Assembly: GCA_951230915.1 (NCBI GenBank)
Contig: OX579638.1
Coordinates: 4,792,696-4,856,695 of the forward strand
DNA: 64,000 nt
Direction: 5' to 3'
Source of the DNA: Antitrichia curtipendula
Lineage: Eukaryota > Streptophyta > Bryopsida > Hypnales > Leucodontaceae
Below, piece after piece: positions 25,580 through 37,900 of the stretch. Numbering within the stretch: position 1 is the stretch's first letter; every line of letters starts with the position of its first letter. The notes below the pieces were generated by a model. The model did not search any database and was not told where the DNA came from. It saw nothing but the letters and a program-made list of their open reading frames with translations. The translations under genes were made by a program, and so were the position numbers.

Positions 25580-26345
25580 TCTTTGCTAGTGGCCACCCAA
25601 ACGCAAGCTTCGAGGTATGCAGGTTTAAAGTATAGTTAAAGTAAAGTGCACCCAGGTATTTCATTCTGTTTTTTTTTTCCAATTTCATTTTTTCTTTCAG
25701 TGGCCATCAGACACCACATTGTCAACTTCCCTCTATTGTAGGTTCAAATAAGGTAGTAACAGGTATTTCATTTTTTTCTTTTTCAAATTTCATTTTGTTT
25801 TTGGGTGGTCAAAGGCCACCTATTTGTAGACTTGCAAGTAAGCAGATTGAGCAGAATTTTTTTTTCCAGTTTCATATTTTGGGGGGGGTATTCAAAGGCC
25901 ACCTAATTGTGAATTTGCAAGTATTATGGTGAAAGCAAGCTTGTACTAGGTTTATTGATGGATTTTTTTGGAGGTGGCCAAAGGCTACCACATCACGAAC
26001 TTGTATGTAATCAGGTTAAGGTAAGCTCGTAGCAAGTTTAGTGATGTTTTTTGTTTTGTTTTTTTATTTCAAATTTGTTTTTTGGGTGGCCAGAGGCCAC
26101 TACATTGTGAACTTGCAAATAATGAGCTTAAAGTAAGGTCGTAGTAGGTTTAGTGATGGATTTTTCTTTTTCCAATTTTGTATTTTTTTGGGTGGCCTAA
26201 GGCTACCATGTTGGCAGCTTGTAAGTATGTAGCTGACCGTAAGCTTGTACCATGCATTTGAGTTCAAATTTTGTTTTTCCAATTTAGTTATTTTGGGGGG
26301 TGGCCAACAGCCACCACACCTTAAACCTCCAGGTATGCGTAGATA
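25580..26345. repeat. Degenerate tandem repeat with hairpin core, about 8 units
   Basis: Units of roughly 80-115 bp recur with cores near 25588, 25702, 25805, 25895, 25974, 26085, 26191 and 26299. The core is GGTGGCCAAAGGCCACC or a variant, which is itself an inverted repeat (7-bp arms, 3-base loop). It is followed by an ACTTGCAAGTAA-like block, a GTAAGCTTGTA...GGTTTAGTGATG block and a T-rich tract. In some units changes on one arm are matched on the other (GGTGGCCAACAGCCACC). Confidence 0.8.
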
Positions 26346-27311
26346 ATCCACTTCAACTTTGTTTTGAGGAGGCCAACTCTAGCAAAGGTACGTTGAGGTA
26401 TGCTAAGGTAATCTAAGTTTCACTTTCATTTGTATTTCCTATTTGTTTTCTCCTATAGCCCAACAGACAAAAGTACGTACAATCTTCTTATATTTTTTTG
26501 TTGGCCAAGTGCATATGTCTGTTTTCTCTGTCTTCTTTGAGGTTTGGTTTTGACTATTGTTTTGAGGTTTGGTTTTGATTGTTGTTCCTATAGGTGTTGT
26601 ACAACAGATCATTGAGGAGCTGAAATCCCGATTTCCTTCTAATGAGATCATGAACGCATTGGGCGTGGTTTACCTACAATATTGGCTATAGAATGGGTGT
26701 AAAGTGACATTCCACAAGCACCTTGACATCCTAAATAAACTTGTTGGTGAGTCCAGGTGGGTTCAAGGAAAAGAAGGCAGTAAGCTTGTTCCACCTCTAC
26801 TGGATTGCTTCCAATCGGAGTGTCAATAGGCTCTTTTCAAATTGGCCATGCTCTCCAATTCCATGACAACAGTGGAACCACCATTCATTGTCAATTCCTT
26901 GACAAAGCTTTGGAGGACTGTCAATGCAAACTTTGCCCTAATAAGTAATTTTAGTGAGTATGTGAAAGTAGCTCAAATTGCCATGATACATCCATGCTTG
27001 GTGATTCAATTGCATTCTAGTTGTGTAGAATATAGTCTAACCATGGGCCCTTTTGTTTCCATCATGTGTGTCTAGTTGTAGACTTTGACTTTACAACATT
27101 TTCATTCAATGAACTTTTTTTAGTTTTCTATTGCTTATGTTTATATGCATGGTGTGCAATAGTGTAAGGTTGTAAGTGTTAAAATTCTAATATGCTTAAT
27201 GGTGTCTATTGTGGTTTCAGCTTCAACCTTACATGTTATTCTCAGTCTCCTTATTTTGTTCTCTAATCACTTTTGTATACCGTGCTTGGTATATTTTTCA
27301 TGTGTCATGCT

Positions 27312-27505
27312 TCTCACTTGAACGTTGGAGTGCATTGTTTGTTTTGCAGGTGCAAGACTTTGCAAGGAAGGAGTATTTGTTGTATATTTAGAAATGTAGT
27401 TGATAAAGCAAAGATTACAATGTAGATAGTTCCTTACTTGAGCGTCAGAGTGTGTTTTGTGTTTTGCAGGTCTAGGACTTTGCAAAGGAGGGCTTTCTTT
27501 CCATT
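27312..27505. repeat. Diverged direct duplication, about 57 bp units
   Basis: Copies at about 27315-27371 and 27435-27492 share CTTGAACGTTGGAGTG (CTTGAGCGTCAGAGTG in the second), TTTTGCAGGT and GACTTTGCAA. They lie just 3' of the hAT remnant and may be part of that element. Confidence 0.65.
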
Positions 27506-30015
27506 TGTAGACTTGTAGATCACTTTCTGTATTTTTTCACCTCTCATGCCATTCTCATATGTACTCTTCTTGCAATATAATTCTCTTCAACTTTCTATCG
27601 TTCATGAGTGGATTGCTTTCAGTTGAAATTTTGTATGGCCATTTGCACTTCTTTGCAGTTCTTGTTGTACACTTATAGGTCCTATAAAAACATTTACCAT
27701 TGCCTAAATGCCAACAAAAATGGCAGCAATTTGTCTAAATGACAACAAAATTTGTAACGCCCTTGTCTAATGAACTGCACGAGAAAAAAAATTAATGCCA
27801 ATGCTTACATTGTCAATCACCCACCCACTCGAAGGCCATCAACCTTCAAAATGCAGTTGTGACGGGACCACTGTCATTTACAGCCCTAGAATAGTGAAGG
27901 GGCACATCCCTCAAACCCATTTTCAATTTAAGGCGGTCACCAGGCCATTGGTCAGGGGAAAAAAAACAAAAAAACTTCAAACGCTCATATCTTGCAATTT
28001 ACATAGTAGAAATTTTTGAAATTTTTTCCACATCTTTTCAAACCGGCATAGTACTACAAGATCCTATGATTACATATGTCCAATAATACTTTTTTTTTTT
28101 CCTAAAATTTGGTGCTTGTACTAGAAATGGAAGTTTTGGAGCATTTTTTGGTAAAAACATAGCCACAATCTTTAAGAGGTTAAGCACCAAAATTAGATAA
28201 TTATAATCATAGTTTGATGTAAACTAACCATTATTTTTTATTATTCTAAAAAAAATCCATGAGCCAAAGTTGTATTACAACTAATATCACCATTTTGTAT
28301 AGGAAAATGTCCCCATCATTGAACAAAATGGTAAATAAGGGCCCCCACAAGGAGCATGTAGCCCAACAAGTTGGGTCTTTGTTAACCATTTTGCCTAATG
28401 ATGGAGGCATTGTCAAGTGTAAACAACTAAAAGAAATTTTTGTACCAAAATATTCTTTCCAGTTAGGCTATATAGTTTCTAGCACCACCACATAAAAAGC
28501 ATACGTGTGCAAAATGCTTAGTTACTATAAGTTATTGCACACATCACTTAAAATTTGTATATGTTTCCCATCCTCTGCATGCCTTGGCCAAACTCCATTA
28601 GCCTCAAACATCCCACCCGTGTGCCGGACATTTTTTTCCTATCAAAACATAATTGAAGAAGCTAAGGCTCTTTCATCAACTTTCTAGCTAGTCCGGTTTA
28701 ACCTTGGAGCGCTTTGATGTTCCATTTCTGGACGATGCACAGATTCATATTCTTGTTTCTTGCTTGTTGATGCTTGGATGAAAGTCATCCTAATTTGTAG
28801 AGATACTTTATCTAGTTCTTGTCCTATCTAATGGTTGGATTTGGTGTTACTAGAATGCATGATTTTTCTAAAATTACAAATGTGGAAGAATGTCAAATGG
28901 TTGAGCAAGCCAAAATTGCAATAACTTTAATTCTAAATTGGATTTGCAAAAATGAGATCATAGATATAAAGAACACAAAATTTCCAAAAAATCACCATAC
29001 CAAGAGAACCTCCTTTCAAATGTATTCCAACAAGTTTTACTCCAAAAATGATAATATTTTGCTTGTAATCGAATTTTGGAGGAATTTTAAATTTTCCCTC
29101 TCAAAATTTTTAGAAAAAAATATTGGTGATAGCATTAGTGAATCTAACCGTACGGATGGAATCTTAAATTCACAACCTACAACTTTCATTTGTATATCAA
29201 TTCCAAAATATTATTCCAAATAGTACTTTATAATGATTTTTCCCAAATCGTCAATTCTGGAGAAGGGTCTGGATGGTTAGGGGTTAAATTCAGTGGCAAT
29301 TTCGAGGGAAACTAACAAGAGGGGTTCTCCCACCGTCAAGAAAGTCTGTGAGGCAGGGCCGGGCGTGTGACTGACCGACTACTTTGACTTCAATTACTCT
29401 GAGACCAGCGTGACGACCCTGAACCTCTGAACTCACTGCTTGAAAGTAATTCGGTGGCCCACCGTGCATGGCAGTGTTCTTCTTTTTCATTTTGGAAAAA
29501 GGAGCCAGTTGTTTCTTCAATACTCATGTGATACTTTGGTGATATCTATATGAAAATTAGGTGATATCTAAAGTATAATTTGACTACTGGTCCTAAAATA
29601 TAGCAGGAATCTGGCTATTTTCATCCCCACAATAAAAATTTCCTTCAGAAAAAATAGTCAACATCACTGTACCCAATTGACAAAAAATCGTGCATAAAAA
29701 GAACACTGGTGCACGATGAATTTAGCTTGGTTACTACAGAAAAGACAACCACTTTGTCAACGTATAGTAACTAAAGACCTATGAACGACCTGTAGACCTG
29801 ATAACGTGGAGTCCTAGCTAGCAAGCTACTTATTTGTAATAACTCCGCCGCTAGAGGTCTTAGCAGCAACTTGCACGTGCAGCTTGGGATTGGAATGAGA
29901 TTTTGAATGCTTCGGACGGAGAGGAAGAATTCAAGTGCGTATAATACAGCAAAGGTAGTCACTGCAAGCTGAGCATGGGTTGTTGCAACTGTAGGTCGAC
30001 GCTTTGTTTGTTTCC
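27506..30015. other. Intergenic region
   Basis: AT-rich up to about 29.3 kb, then GC-richer toward the gluconolactonase start. A weak TTAA-family candidate spans 28698 (TTAACCTTGGAGCGC) to 29287 (GGTTAGGGGTTAA), but its ends match poorly. Sequence at 28020-28190 resembles the right half of the element at 58694-59615. No credible gene was seen. Confidence 0.4.
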
Positions 30016-32191
30016 ATGGAGATCGTTGGCACGGTCCTGCGATTGGCAGTGATGTGCTCAGTCTTGGGGGTGGCCATTTGTACGTACTCAGATCCGGAAC
30101 TCGGTTGAATAGGTTTTACACTAGCTAGTAGTACGTGCGCAATTAAGAATCCTTGTTTAATCCGCCTGTACTTGAATATGAAATCAGTTGCCGGCCTGGT
30201 AGATCAATGTTTGAAGCAGACCTGAATGTTTGATTTCGCTGTGCGCGGTGCGCCTGCAATGTTCCAGCTAGGAGCCTCTGTCAATTCTCATCCACTAGTG
30301 CCGGCAGTTGTGTCAATTATTTTCGTTGTCTCGAAGGGCTCGCCATGGCTAGCCTTTGAAATGATTGAATGCAACACAAAATGATCACTCGGGTATGTGA
30401 TGGGTTCAGATGTTGAAGGAGCAGTGAAATTGCCATCCGGTGCGTGCTACTGGCGCCAAGGCAGTCTAATCAACAGCATTCCTACCGGCGCCACTAAAGA
30501 TCTCGCACTCTGTAGATTCGTGGTATGCATAATTCAGTGCGCCAAAGTTTGCGGTACATTCAAATTTGAATTCAAATTTAAAAGGATGTTTCATTTGGTA
30601 TATTTGGTGGGAACAGCGAGTTCAGTCTTCTCGTGTGGCATTGCAGGTGCGTGATCCAGCTTTTTTGGATATTCTGGGTTCGTCGCCGAAGCTGGTTGAG
30701 CTCGTGAAGACGAATGCTCACGAGGGTGGCGTCTGGTACCCTGACAAGAACGAGTTCTACTTCTCGTCTGGGAGATTGACCGGTCCCGATGGCAACGCAC
30801 GCGCTGATGTAAGTTTTCACGGTGACCTTTGCACCAATTCCATACAGCTCTTGGAAATAAGAATAGCGAAGAGAATATGTATACAGTATATGCAGAAACG
30901 AGCTCTATGCTTCCTTTGTTAATTCATTCCTTCTGATGTTTACACCAGCTGAAGAAAGTGAACCTGAAGACGGGGGTCGTGACAATTCTGAACTCCCCCA
31001 CATCCGATGTGCCGAACGGAATGGTGCTCGACAACCAAGGCAATCTGCTTGTATGCCAGCAAGGGAACGAAACCGAAGGAGGTTTCATCCAGCGGATCAA
31101 CCTCAAATCCTTGAATAAAACCGTCGTTGCAGACAACTGGTTCGGAGTTCCCTTCAACAGTCCGAACGACGTGGTAGTGAAAACCGACGGCTCCGTATGG
31201 ATCACTGATCCGAGCTATGGCAATGTACAGGGCTTCCGAACCGCGCCCAAGGTGAACAACCAGGTGTACCGGATTAGCGCCTCGGGCGTCGTGGATGCCG
31301 TGGCCGATGGATTCACGCAGCCCAACGGATTGGCATTTTCATACGACGAGAAGCGACTCTATGTCACCGACACCGGATTTGCAACAGGGTATGTTCAACA
31401 TTGATCTCGGGATTCCTAATTTGTGAGCCTGTTTTCTAAGTGCTCATGTCACGAGGGTGACGATGTTTGAGTTCTAGCTCGTAACTTTGATTATCGATTT
31501 GTGAGCCTGTTTTCTAAGTGCTCATGTCACGAGGGTGACGATTTTCCTGTTACTTCGTAGCCCTAATTTCCGATTCGTGAGCCTGTTTTTTGGTGCTCAT
31601 GTCACAAGGGTGACGATGTTGGAGTTCTAGTTCGTAGCTTTGATTTGGTGCTCATGTCGCATGTACGTCACGATGCTTGAGAGCTCATTTACCTAATTTG
31701 GTTCGGGATTCATCTCTTACAGGATCTCGGGACAATTTGACGTAGGAAAGCCACATTCAGTCACCGTCTTCGATGTTGGTGATGATGGATTCCTGTTCAA
31801 CCGACGGTTGTTCGCATCTGTTGGAGTGTATGACGGTAGCGGCCCGGGCCTTGGAATTCCGGATGGTATCAAGGTCGACACCATGGAACGAGTTTATGTC
31901 GCCACTGTGGACGGTATCCAAGGTTGGTTGCAGCTTCGGAGAACGATAGCATATTGGAATTCCTTTCTGCTATATTGTTTGAATTCGAAGGACACGGTCG
32001 GTTCATGTATTCGATCTTCATTGCTCTGTGTGTGCACTGCAGTGTTTGCCCAATCGGGGAAGTCATTGGGCCTCATCCGGCAACCTGGAACGTCCAACAT
32101 GGGATTTGCAGGAAACAGACTTGATACCTTGTACTTGCTAAATGACACAACCATCTCTTACGTCAAGCTAAAGGTACGCACAATAACTTAG
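30016..32191 (+). CDS. Secreted SMP-30/gluconolactonase-like enzyme, six exons
   Basis: This protein resembles the SMP-30/gluconolactonase/LRE family of beta-propeller lactonases. Exons: 30016-30079, 30410-30522 (acceptor uncertain), 30647-30808, 30949-31388, 31723-31922 and 32043-32191. All phases join to 375 aa. Exon 1 gives a signal peptide (MEIVGTVLRLAVMCSVLGVAI), so secretion is predicted. Family landmarks include the metal-site Glu region HEGGVWYP, FNSPNDVVV (the conserved SPND motif), WITDPSYG, QPNGLAFS, LYVTDTG and GIPDGIKVD. The sequence looks most like the secreted gluconolactonase-type proteins common in fungi, from memory, not from a search. An alternative last splice (AAG|GTACGC at about 32175) could replace the short tail VRTIT. 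Natural substrate is unknown. The gene converges on the LRR kinase gene. Confidence 0.8.
31420..31682 (+). repeat. Intronic tandem repeat, about 77-bp units, 3.5 copies
   Basis: It lies in the intron between 31388 and 31723. Units begin near 31421, 31498 and 31573 with TTGTGAGCCTGTTTTCTAAG (third copy shorter), continue with TGCTCATGTCACGAGGGTGACGA and a GTTCTAGCTCGTA block. A partial fourth copy starts near 31648. The element includes an inverted core GTCAC...GTGAC. Confidence 0.85.
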
Positions 32192-33593
32192 GAGCGAGTA
32201 GTCTACTTGTTCCAGGGCAGCCTCCGTCTTCTGCAAATTTCAAACTTCTGTCATTTTTGCTCTAGCTACTTTGTACCTTGCTCTAACGAGTTACTTGTTA
32301 CTAAAGGTCCAGCAGGAGGGGAAACGCGGCATAGTACAGGGTTTCTTCCATCCTGGACCCAATGCTTTGTAGGCCTTATTGATGAAGTACCCCTGTTGGA
32401 TTTACCTTGCAAAGACCCCAGAAAGACCTTCTTAAATCACAAACCCCTACTGTTGAATCTACTGCAGCGTTACGTCAAGCATACTGACACCGGACTCATA
32501 CTTTACGCACAGAACTCGTACTCTCTCAGACAGTCCAAAGCTAGCTTATATTAATGCTTAATATAACTTGCAGACTTGCCTCTGCACCATGTTTGGTTGC
32601 AAAGTATACCATGACTGAACACGCTTTGCTAGCTCTACCTCAGTGTAACAGTGGCCATACGAAAGAGAGCTGCTACATTACTGCGTACATCAAGATTCAA
32701 GAAGCTCAGCTGGCTCCGCTGGTTCAGCTTCCTTGGTTCAGACTTCTTAGTGAGTCAGCATGTACTGAGGTCGCTCATCCAGTGCTGATCCATTCATTCA
32801 TTTGGATCCAATGCCTACGTTGCAGAAAGGAGAGATGTTTGTGATATTACCCTAAGACTGCGCAATCTCGGATATTGCGAAAATAGGATCTCCTAGGAGT
32901 TGATTTTATAAATACACTAGAATCGTCTTCACTCTGGATTGGACTTCATCACCTTCAATATCCTGTAGAACGCTGGGTCCGACCTCTGCACTATTCACGA
33001 CCCCTACGTGCTGCTTCAGTAACTTCAGAAGTATCTACGGGACCTTGTTCACAAGTTTGAAGTTCACTCATTTGTTGTGGTGCAGGTCAAAGCCGCTGGG
33101 CTTAAGTATGCAAGCACGGCGGTGGAACACTAAACTGGAGGCAAATTATTTGCACCTCAAAACTATGGGTGTCGAATTGATTGTAGGTTGTGAATACGAT
33201 TTCACAGTTGCAGTGGTTGCGTTGCAGAACATGAACACCTGATTGAAGAAGATACAATAGAGAAAAAAATTTAGTCGCTCAAATTCATTGCAGGTGTATG
33301 CATTTTTCAGTGTAGAAACATTTTCGAGTCATTTGCTTTAGGTGTCTGCTATAGGTATTTGAAATGCGAAATAAAAACAATAACCGCTCACTTGCCAAAT
33401 GGGCATAAGTGGCGGAATGAAATTTCTGACACCTTGATTTTCGAAATGCTTGCTAATCCTCTGCTCAATGATCTTGACGCTCAACGACGTCCACCACTTT
33501 TGATGAAACTTGTCGAACTTACACAATCCTCTCAATCTTCCTAATTCAGTCCGATTGCATGAAGAACTAAAATGATGGGTACGTAACCCGTTT
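32192..33593. other. Spacer between two convergent genes
   Basis: It presumably holds the 3' UTR of the gluconolactonase-like gene (plus strand) and that of the LRR kinase gene (minus strand). Frames at 32207-32554 and 32554-32844 have no domain or splice support and are judged to be chance. Confidence 0.45.
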
Positions 33594-36500
33594 TCAAAGG
33601 CTTCCGCTCGTGCCATAGAAACTCCCGGAGAAATGACTGAGAGAGACGAAGCTGGTGTGCGAGGACGTGATGGGCGTGTTGACCAAGCTTCCGGAAATCG
33701 GCACTTGCATTGTCCCTTCCAGAATGCGTCGGACCTCGCTCATGGAAGGGCGAAGCTCAGGCTGGATACGAGTGCACAAGAGCACAATCTGTGCGCACAG
33801 GCTGACTTCATGCTTGTCGTAGCTCCCCTCCAAGCGGGGGTCCACGAGCTCCGAAAGCTCCGCCGTTGCGAGAAGCTGCATCCAATGGAGCAGCTGGGGT
33901 TTTCCTGAAGGGGGAGACTCCAGCATGCGTCTACCGCTCACGAGAAGCAGCAACAGCATGCCATAGCTGAACACGTCGCTCTTCTCCGTGAGTTTCCCTG
34001 TCACCCCGTACTCCGGGTCGACAAACCCTAATGTTGACACTACTGCACGCTGGGAGACGTTCGCTACGCGTACAGAGCCGAAGTGGCCTACGCGTGCTGT
34101 GTAATCTCTGTAACGAAAGCAGTGAACAATCTCTTCAACATTAAATACGATAACTAGCACAGATTGCAATAGTTTTTTGCAACGGTTTTGGAATGACTGC
34201 GAGAAATCTATTAACAATTTTGCAATGGTTTATACAAAACTGTGCAATGTATTTGCAGCTGTCTGAGATTGCAGTAGTTTCTGATACAGTTTAGGCATAG
34301 AAATGCATTGATTCAGTGTCCAAGACTTTTGCAACAAGTTTGCAGGACTTTTCGAATTATTCTCAATAGCCCGTGAGTTTAAGGCAAACTACGGAATCGC
34401 TACTAAACCATTGCAAAAAATTTGATGATGTGTTGCAATCACTACTTCCTCTTGTAATCACCAAAAAGTTTCCGAACATCTTGCAGGTGCAATACAATTC
34501 AACTGACAACAATATTGCCAATGTAAACTCAGTAGCAGGAACAGGTCGGTACCTGTCGAGGAGAATGTTGCTCGGTTTGAGGTTGCCGTGAATGATCGCC
34601 GGCGTGCGATGCTCATGCAGATACTCCAATCCTACCGCAGCCCCATGGGCGATGCTATACCTTCTTGGCCACCTCAACGGCGTGTCGTCACGAAGAAGCG
34701 CATCAAGCACAGAGCCGTTAGGCATAAACTCACACACCAGCATGGGATCACTCCCTCCAACTCCTTTGCAAAACCCGCGAAGCGTCACCACATTGGGATG
34801 CTGGATGGCCCCCCGCTCCTTCACCTCGTTCCAAAACTCCTCGTTGATCAGCATCCCAGAGTTTCGTGTATTCAAGAGTTTCACCGCCGCTTTGCTCCCG
34901 TCGTCGAGCTTCCCCTGGTACACAAACCCCGTGACGCCCCTGCCCAAGAGAGCATTCTGGTGGAACCCCGTGGTCGCAGCGTTCAATTCCTGGTAGGAAA
35001 ATTGTCTGCAAATGGAAGTCGTGGATTGCAGATCCTCGACGTCGACTGCGCGCATCGAGGATTTGAGCTGCCAGAAGTGAGCCGCTTGCAGAGATCGACT
35101 TCGCCAGTAGTAGATGGCGATGGCCGAGACGACGCCTATTACTACGACGGGGCAAACGAGGACGAGGATGATGAGGAGAAGCAGGTGAGTGCGAGTCCAG
35201 GGGTCGCAGGGTTGAAGCTCAAGGGAGGTTTGGTGTTTGCACTCTGCGATGGAGCGCATCTGAGGTGCGAGATGGCAGGAGCTCGAAGAGGAGAAGCAAT
35301 TCTTCGTCCATGCGTCGTACTCAAAAGTAGAGTTCGGAATTGTCCCGGTGAAGTAGTTCAATGATAAGTCCAGGAATGTTAGTTTGGGGAAGCTGTCCAG
35401 GAGCTCGGGCGTCACCCTACCTCGCAACAAATTTCCCCGCAGGTCCCTGCTTGTTCGCATTACACCACAGCTTCCATTAGTGTCATTCTCGAGTGAAGAA
35501 TCCGAGCATGTCAATACCGCAAATGCGAAGCTCAGAAATTGCAAGAATCAATCGGAAGAGTCCGGAGAGAGTGAGAGCCTGATTCATGTCTTTCAATATC
35601 ATGGAAGTGGAGCTTCTTTCATTCCATAGCCCGTTTTCTATAAATTAGTTTAGAGAGAGACTTGCATATTAGGAGTATTTCAATACTACAAGTGCCCAGT
35701 GCCAAGCTCCGAGTGATGCTTACAAGTGCTGGAGGCTGGAGAGTCCGGCGAGAATCAGAGGAATCTCGCCCGTGAGGTTGCCGTTTGGAATTTTCCTGCG
35801 ATCACCAGCATCACACATTAGTAAATCTTTTGAGCAGCCTCACTTTGTCAAGCTTCCACGATGTTAACTTCCCAAGTGAAATTCATTCTTGCTCTCGAAA
35901 GTAGATGGAACGAGGAGACAATTCTTAGACTGTACAGAGAAATGACGGTGCAGTTGGAGCTGAGAATCGAACAGGGCGTTTGCGTGGTGGGGTTATTGTT
36001 GTCGGTGAGGGCACAGCCGATGCCTGGCCATGGGCCATGGCAGGCGTCCACCGCTTCCACCCATAGCTTCACCACACTAGGTGCTCCCTTCCACATGTCC
36101 TTGACCTGCGCTAACACCGCAGCTGCGAACGTAACCCACTCAATACACCAGCTCACATTCAAGTACCTTTCACTGCAGTCAATAAGATTTCTCTCTGGAG
36201 CTCCCTCCACTGGAAGATTGACCTGATTATATATGCCAGGGCTAAGAATGTCGAGCCTGGGTTAAAACTGCTTGGCCAGCTACACTGACTGCTTGTGAGA
36301 ATTCAAGATACCTGATTAACTTGGGTATAAAAAGTCTAGAATTCATATTAGTCATAGGCTATTGCACTAAAGAAAAATGGCCGAATACCGTCTGAAAAAA
36401 GTAACTTGGGCTTTGCATGAACTCTTAGATCCTCGCAGTGATTGTCCATCATTCAGAAACACGACTCTGGAGCCAACTAGCCGAAGCATTGAAGTAGAGA

Positions 36501-36662
36501 ATGCAAAGGATAGCAAAGATTGCAAAGCAGGTAACCAGGAGAAATACAAGGATTCAAGCCAGAGCTTGCACCTTCGGAAGGTGTGGCCGAGATGTGGTGG
36601 TGATGTAGGCTAAGCAAGACTACAATAAGGAGACTTTGCAGCTGCAGCCTTCCCGCAGGCAT
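33594..36662 (-). CDS. LRR receptor-like kinase, predicted pseudokinase, 626 aa
   Basis: Single-pass plasma-membrane receptor. Exons on the minus strand: 36662-36536, 36209-35936, 35795-35724, 35446-34553 and 34107-33594. The phases join exactly (1881 nt with stop). Order: signal peptide (MPAGRLQLQSLLIVVLLSL), a Cys-containing N-terminal cap (DACHGPWPGIGC), about two to three LRRs (NLTGEIPLILAGLSSLQHLD, then FPKLTFLDLSLNYFTGTIP), TM helix at about 245-272, kinase domain from about 300. The 72-nt exon 3 is the usual one-repeat LRR exon. The glycine loop (LGRGVTGFVY) and lysine (AAVK, about K347) are kept. However, HRD reads HGN (about 444-446, IIHGNLKPSNILLD) and DFG reads HFG (464-466). Loss of both aspartates predicts little or no catalysis, so it would act as a docking or co-receptor pseudokinase. 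Ligand and subfamily are not assigned. Confidence 0.88.
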
Positions 36663-37900
36663 TGTGCAAATCCCACTTCACAGTTGTAGCGTTGCGAGCT
36701 CGTCGAATTTCACGTTGAAGTTGTCATGTCGAAGTCCAGCCTTGCTCGATCGTCTTCATGTCGTAATCAATTGTATCTATGTACTTCTTCATCTTTACTC
36801 ATGAATCACGGACATGCATTCTCCAGCTTCTCCATAGCAATGAGAATGAACCAGACACAAAGCGCTGCCTTGCTTTCTTTACAAGTGCCATCGATCATGG
36901 CTAAGCTCGCGCGAACCTGTCAATCAGATGGCCCCCATTCCTGACCCTGCCTATCCCTATTTGGAATTCACAGCTCTCTGCATGCAACGCTTCACTCGAC
37001 TTCTGGTGGAACATCGCTCAAAGTATTGACATCATTCACTCGCCCTACATACAAATTTGTGTGCACTGTGAAGTACTAACGGCACAAATTTGCGTACTTT
37101 CAATCAATCTCTCGAGCGAGCTAGCTAGCTAGCTAGCAGCAGAGTTTGATCTGCTCGACTTCGCCGCGCCTGTGGCATGCACAGATCTTGCTTCGATTAA
37201 GCTCATCGCCGAACTTTCAACTACACATTCAAGTGGTAGAATTGAATCCAAGACATCAACCCCGAGCGTGCACACCAACTCTCTGCCAACGTCCACAAGC
37301 AATGAAGTGCTCGTCGCCGAGAACTTAGAAATTGACTCTGAGTGTAAGTATTACCGCAATTCAACTGATGCGACTTCAATCAAAATGAATTCTTTAATTT
37401 CGCCCACCATTTCGTGAGCCGAGACTAGAGCTGTGAATTTTGCAGCTGGTTGTAACTTATTGACGATTGAACTGCGTATGTTTTGAATCACGGCACGTCT
37501 GACAGTCTGAATTGAAGGGGCGAAGTTTAGACTGGAAGCAGAATTTCTATCTGTGCGCATTCATGTCAAATGATATAATTTACAAGCGTGGAGATCACTG
37601 CAACAGGCACGCCATATCTGATTTTTTTTGCAGGGGGGGCCAGGTTTTCAGGTCGATGGTCAATGTACAGACTGGTCGCCACGCCTGCTATCAATGAACC
37701 CACTTAATTAATTTGACTCGTAGCTGTTGACAGAAAGTCGGAGGTTTATTTAGTTATAAGTTTCATTGAAATTTCGGTTAATTGCTTCCATGATATCACC
37801 TCTCTGCTGGAATTTCGAACTTTGGGTCTTCCGACTTCGGAGGGACGGTACTACGAAGTCCGTGGGAACTCTGACACCGTTCCATTCCTTTCAAGACTCA
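36663..37900. promoter_or_regulatory. Upstream region of the LRR kinase gene
   Basis: GC-intermediate, mostly single-copy DNA above the ATG at 36662, with a short (CTAG)n run near 37118-37138. ORFs on both strands are short and overlap each other. No specific promoter motif is claimed. Confidence 0.35.

Larger units (their letters stand above)
23380..27075 (+). pseudogene. Decayed hAT-superfamily transposase (ZNF862-like type)
   Basis: A series of fragments in order looks like one transposase. A zinc-finger-like start has Cys pairs and a His (ICCRVC, then LQAHEKQ) at 23.4-23.56 kb. Next comes HKKCIQLSTLFQILSGGRLM near 23.59 kb, then the RNase-H-fold core with LTTDEATNVDN and CFGADGVAAF carrying the first two acidic residues, VYCMAHKCNLAF, and further on CLLPLLESIDNLVVFTQKRD at 24.98 kb. 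A C-terminal stretch RFPSNEIMNALGVVYLQYW and YVKVAQIAMIHP lies at 26.6-27.0 kb. In-frame stops occur in the core (after MPKIH, VVQN and VAAF), so it cannot encode an active enzyme. It is also split by a TIR element (24640-24960) and a tandem repeat (25.58-26.35 kb). It is a fossil; the match to ZNF862-like proteins is from memory of the family's motifs. Confidence 0.75.

Noticed and set aside
28698..29287. Further TTAA element
   Set aside because: The TTAA ends are present but the TIRs match over only a few bases and no empty site was found; mentioned only as weak.
34100..34560. Premature stop after NILLDRYRPVP in the kinase
   Set aside because: GT-AG signals at 34552 and 34108 remove this stretch and restore the frame (DRDYTAR...), so it is an intron, not a truncation.
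34588..35364. Plus-strand open frame of 258 codons
   Set aside because: It lies antisense to the kinase exon 34553-35446, whose domain content and splice phases are convincing. The plus frame is a shadow of GC-rich coding DNA.
36110..36160. Possible 44-nt intron in kinase exon 2
   Set aside because: Its splice would break the reading phase; the exon reads through without a stop.
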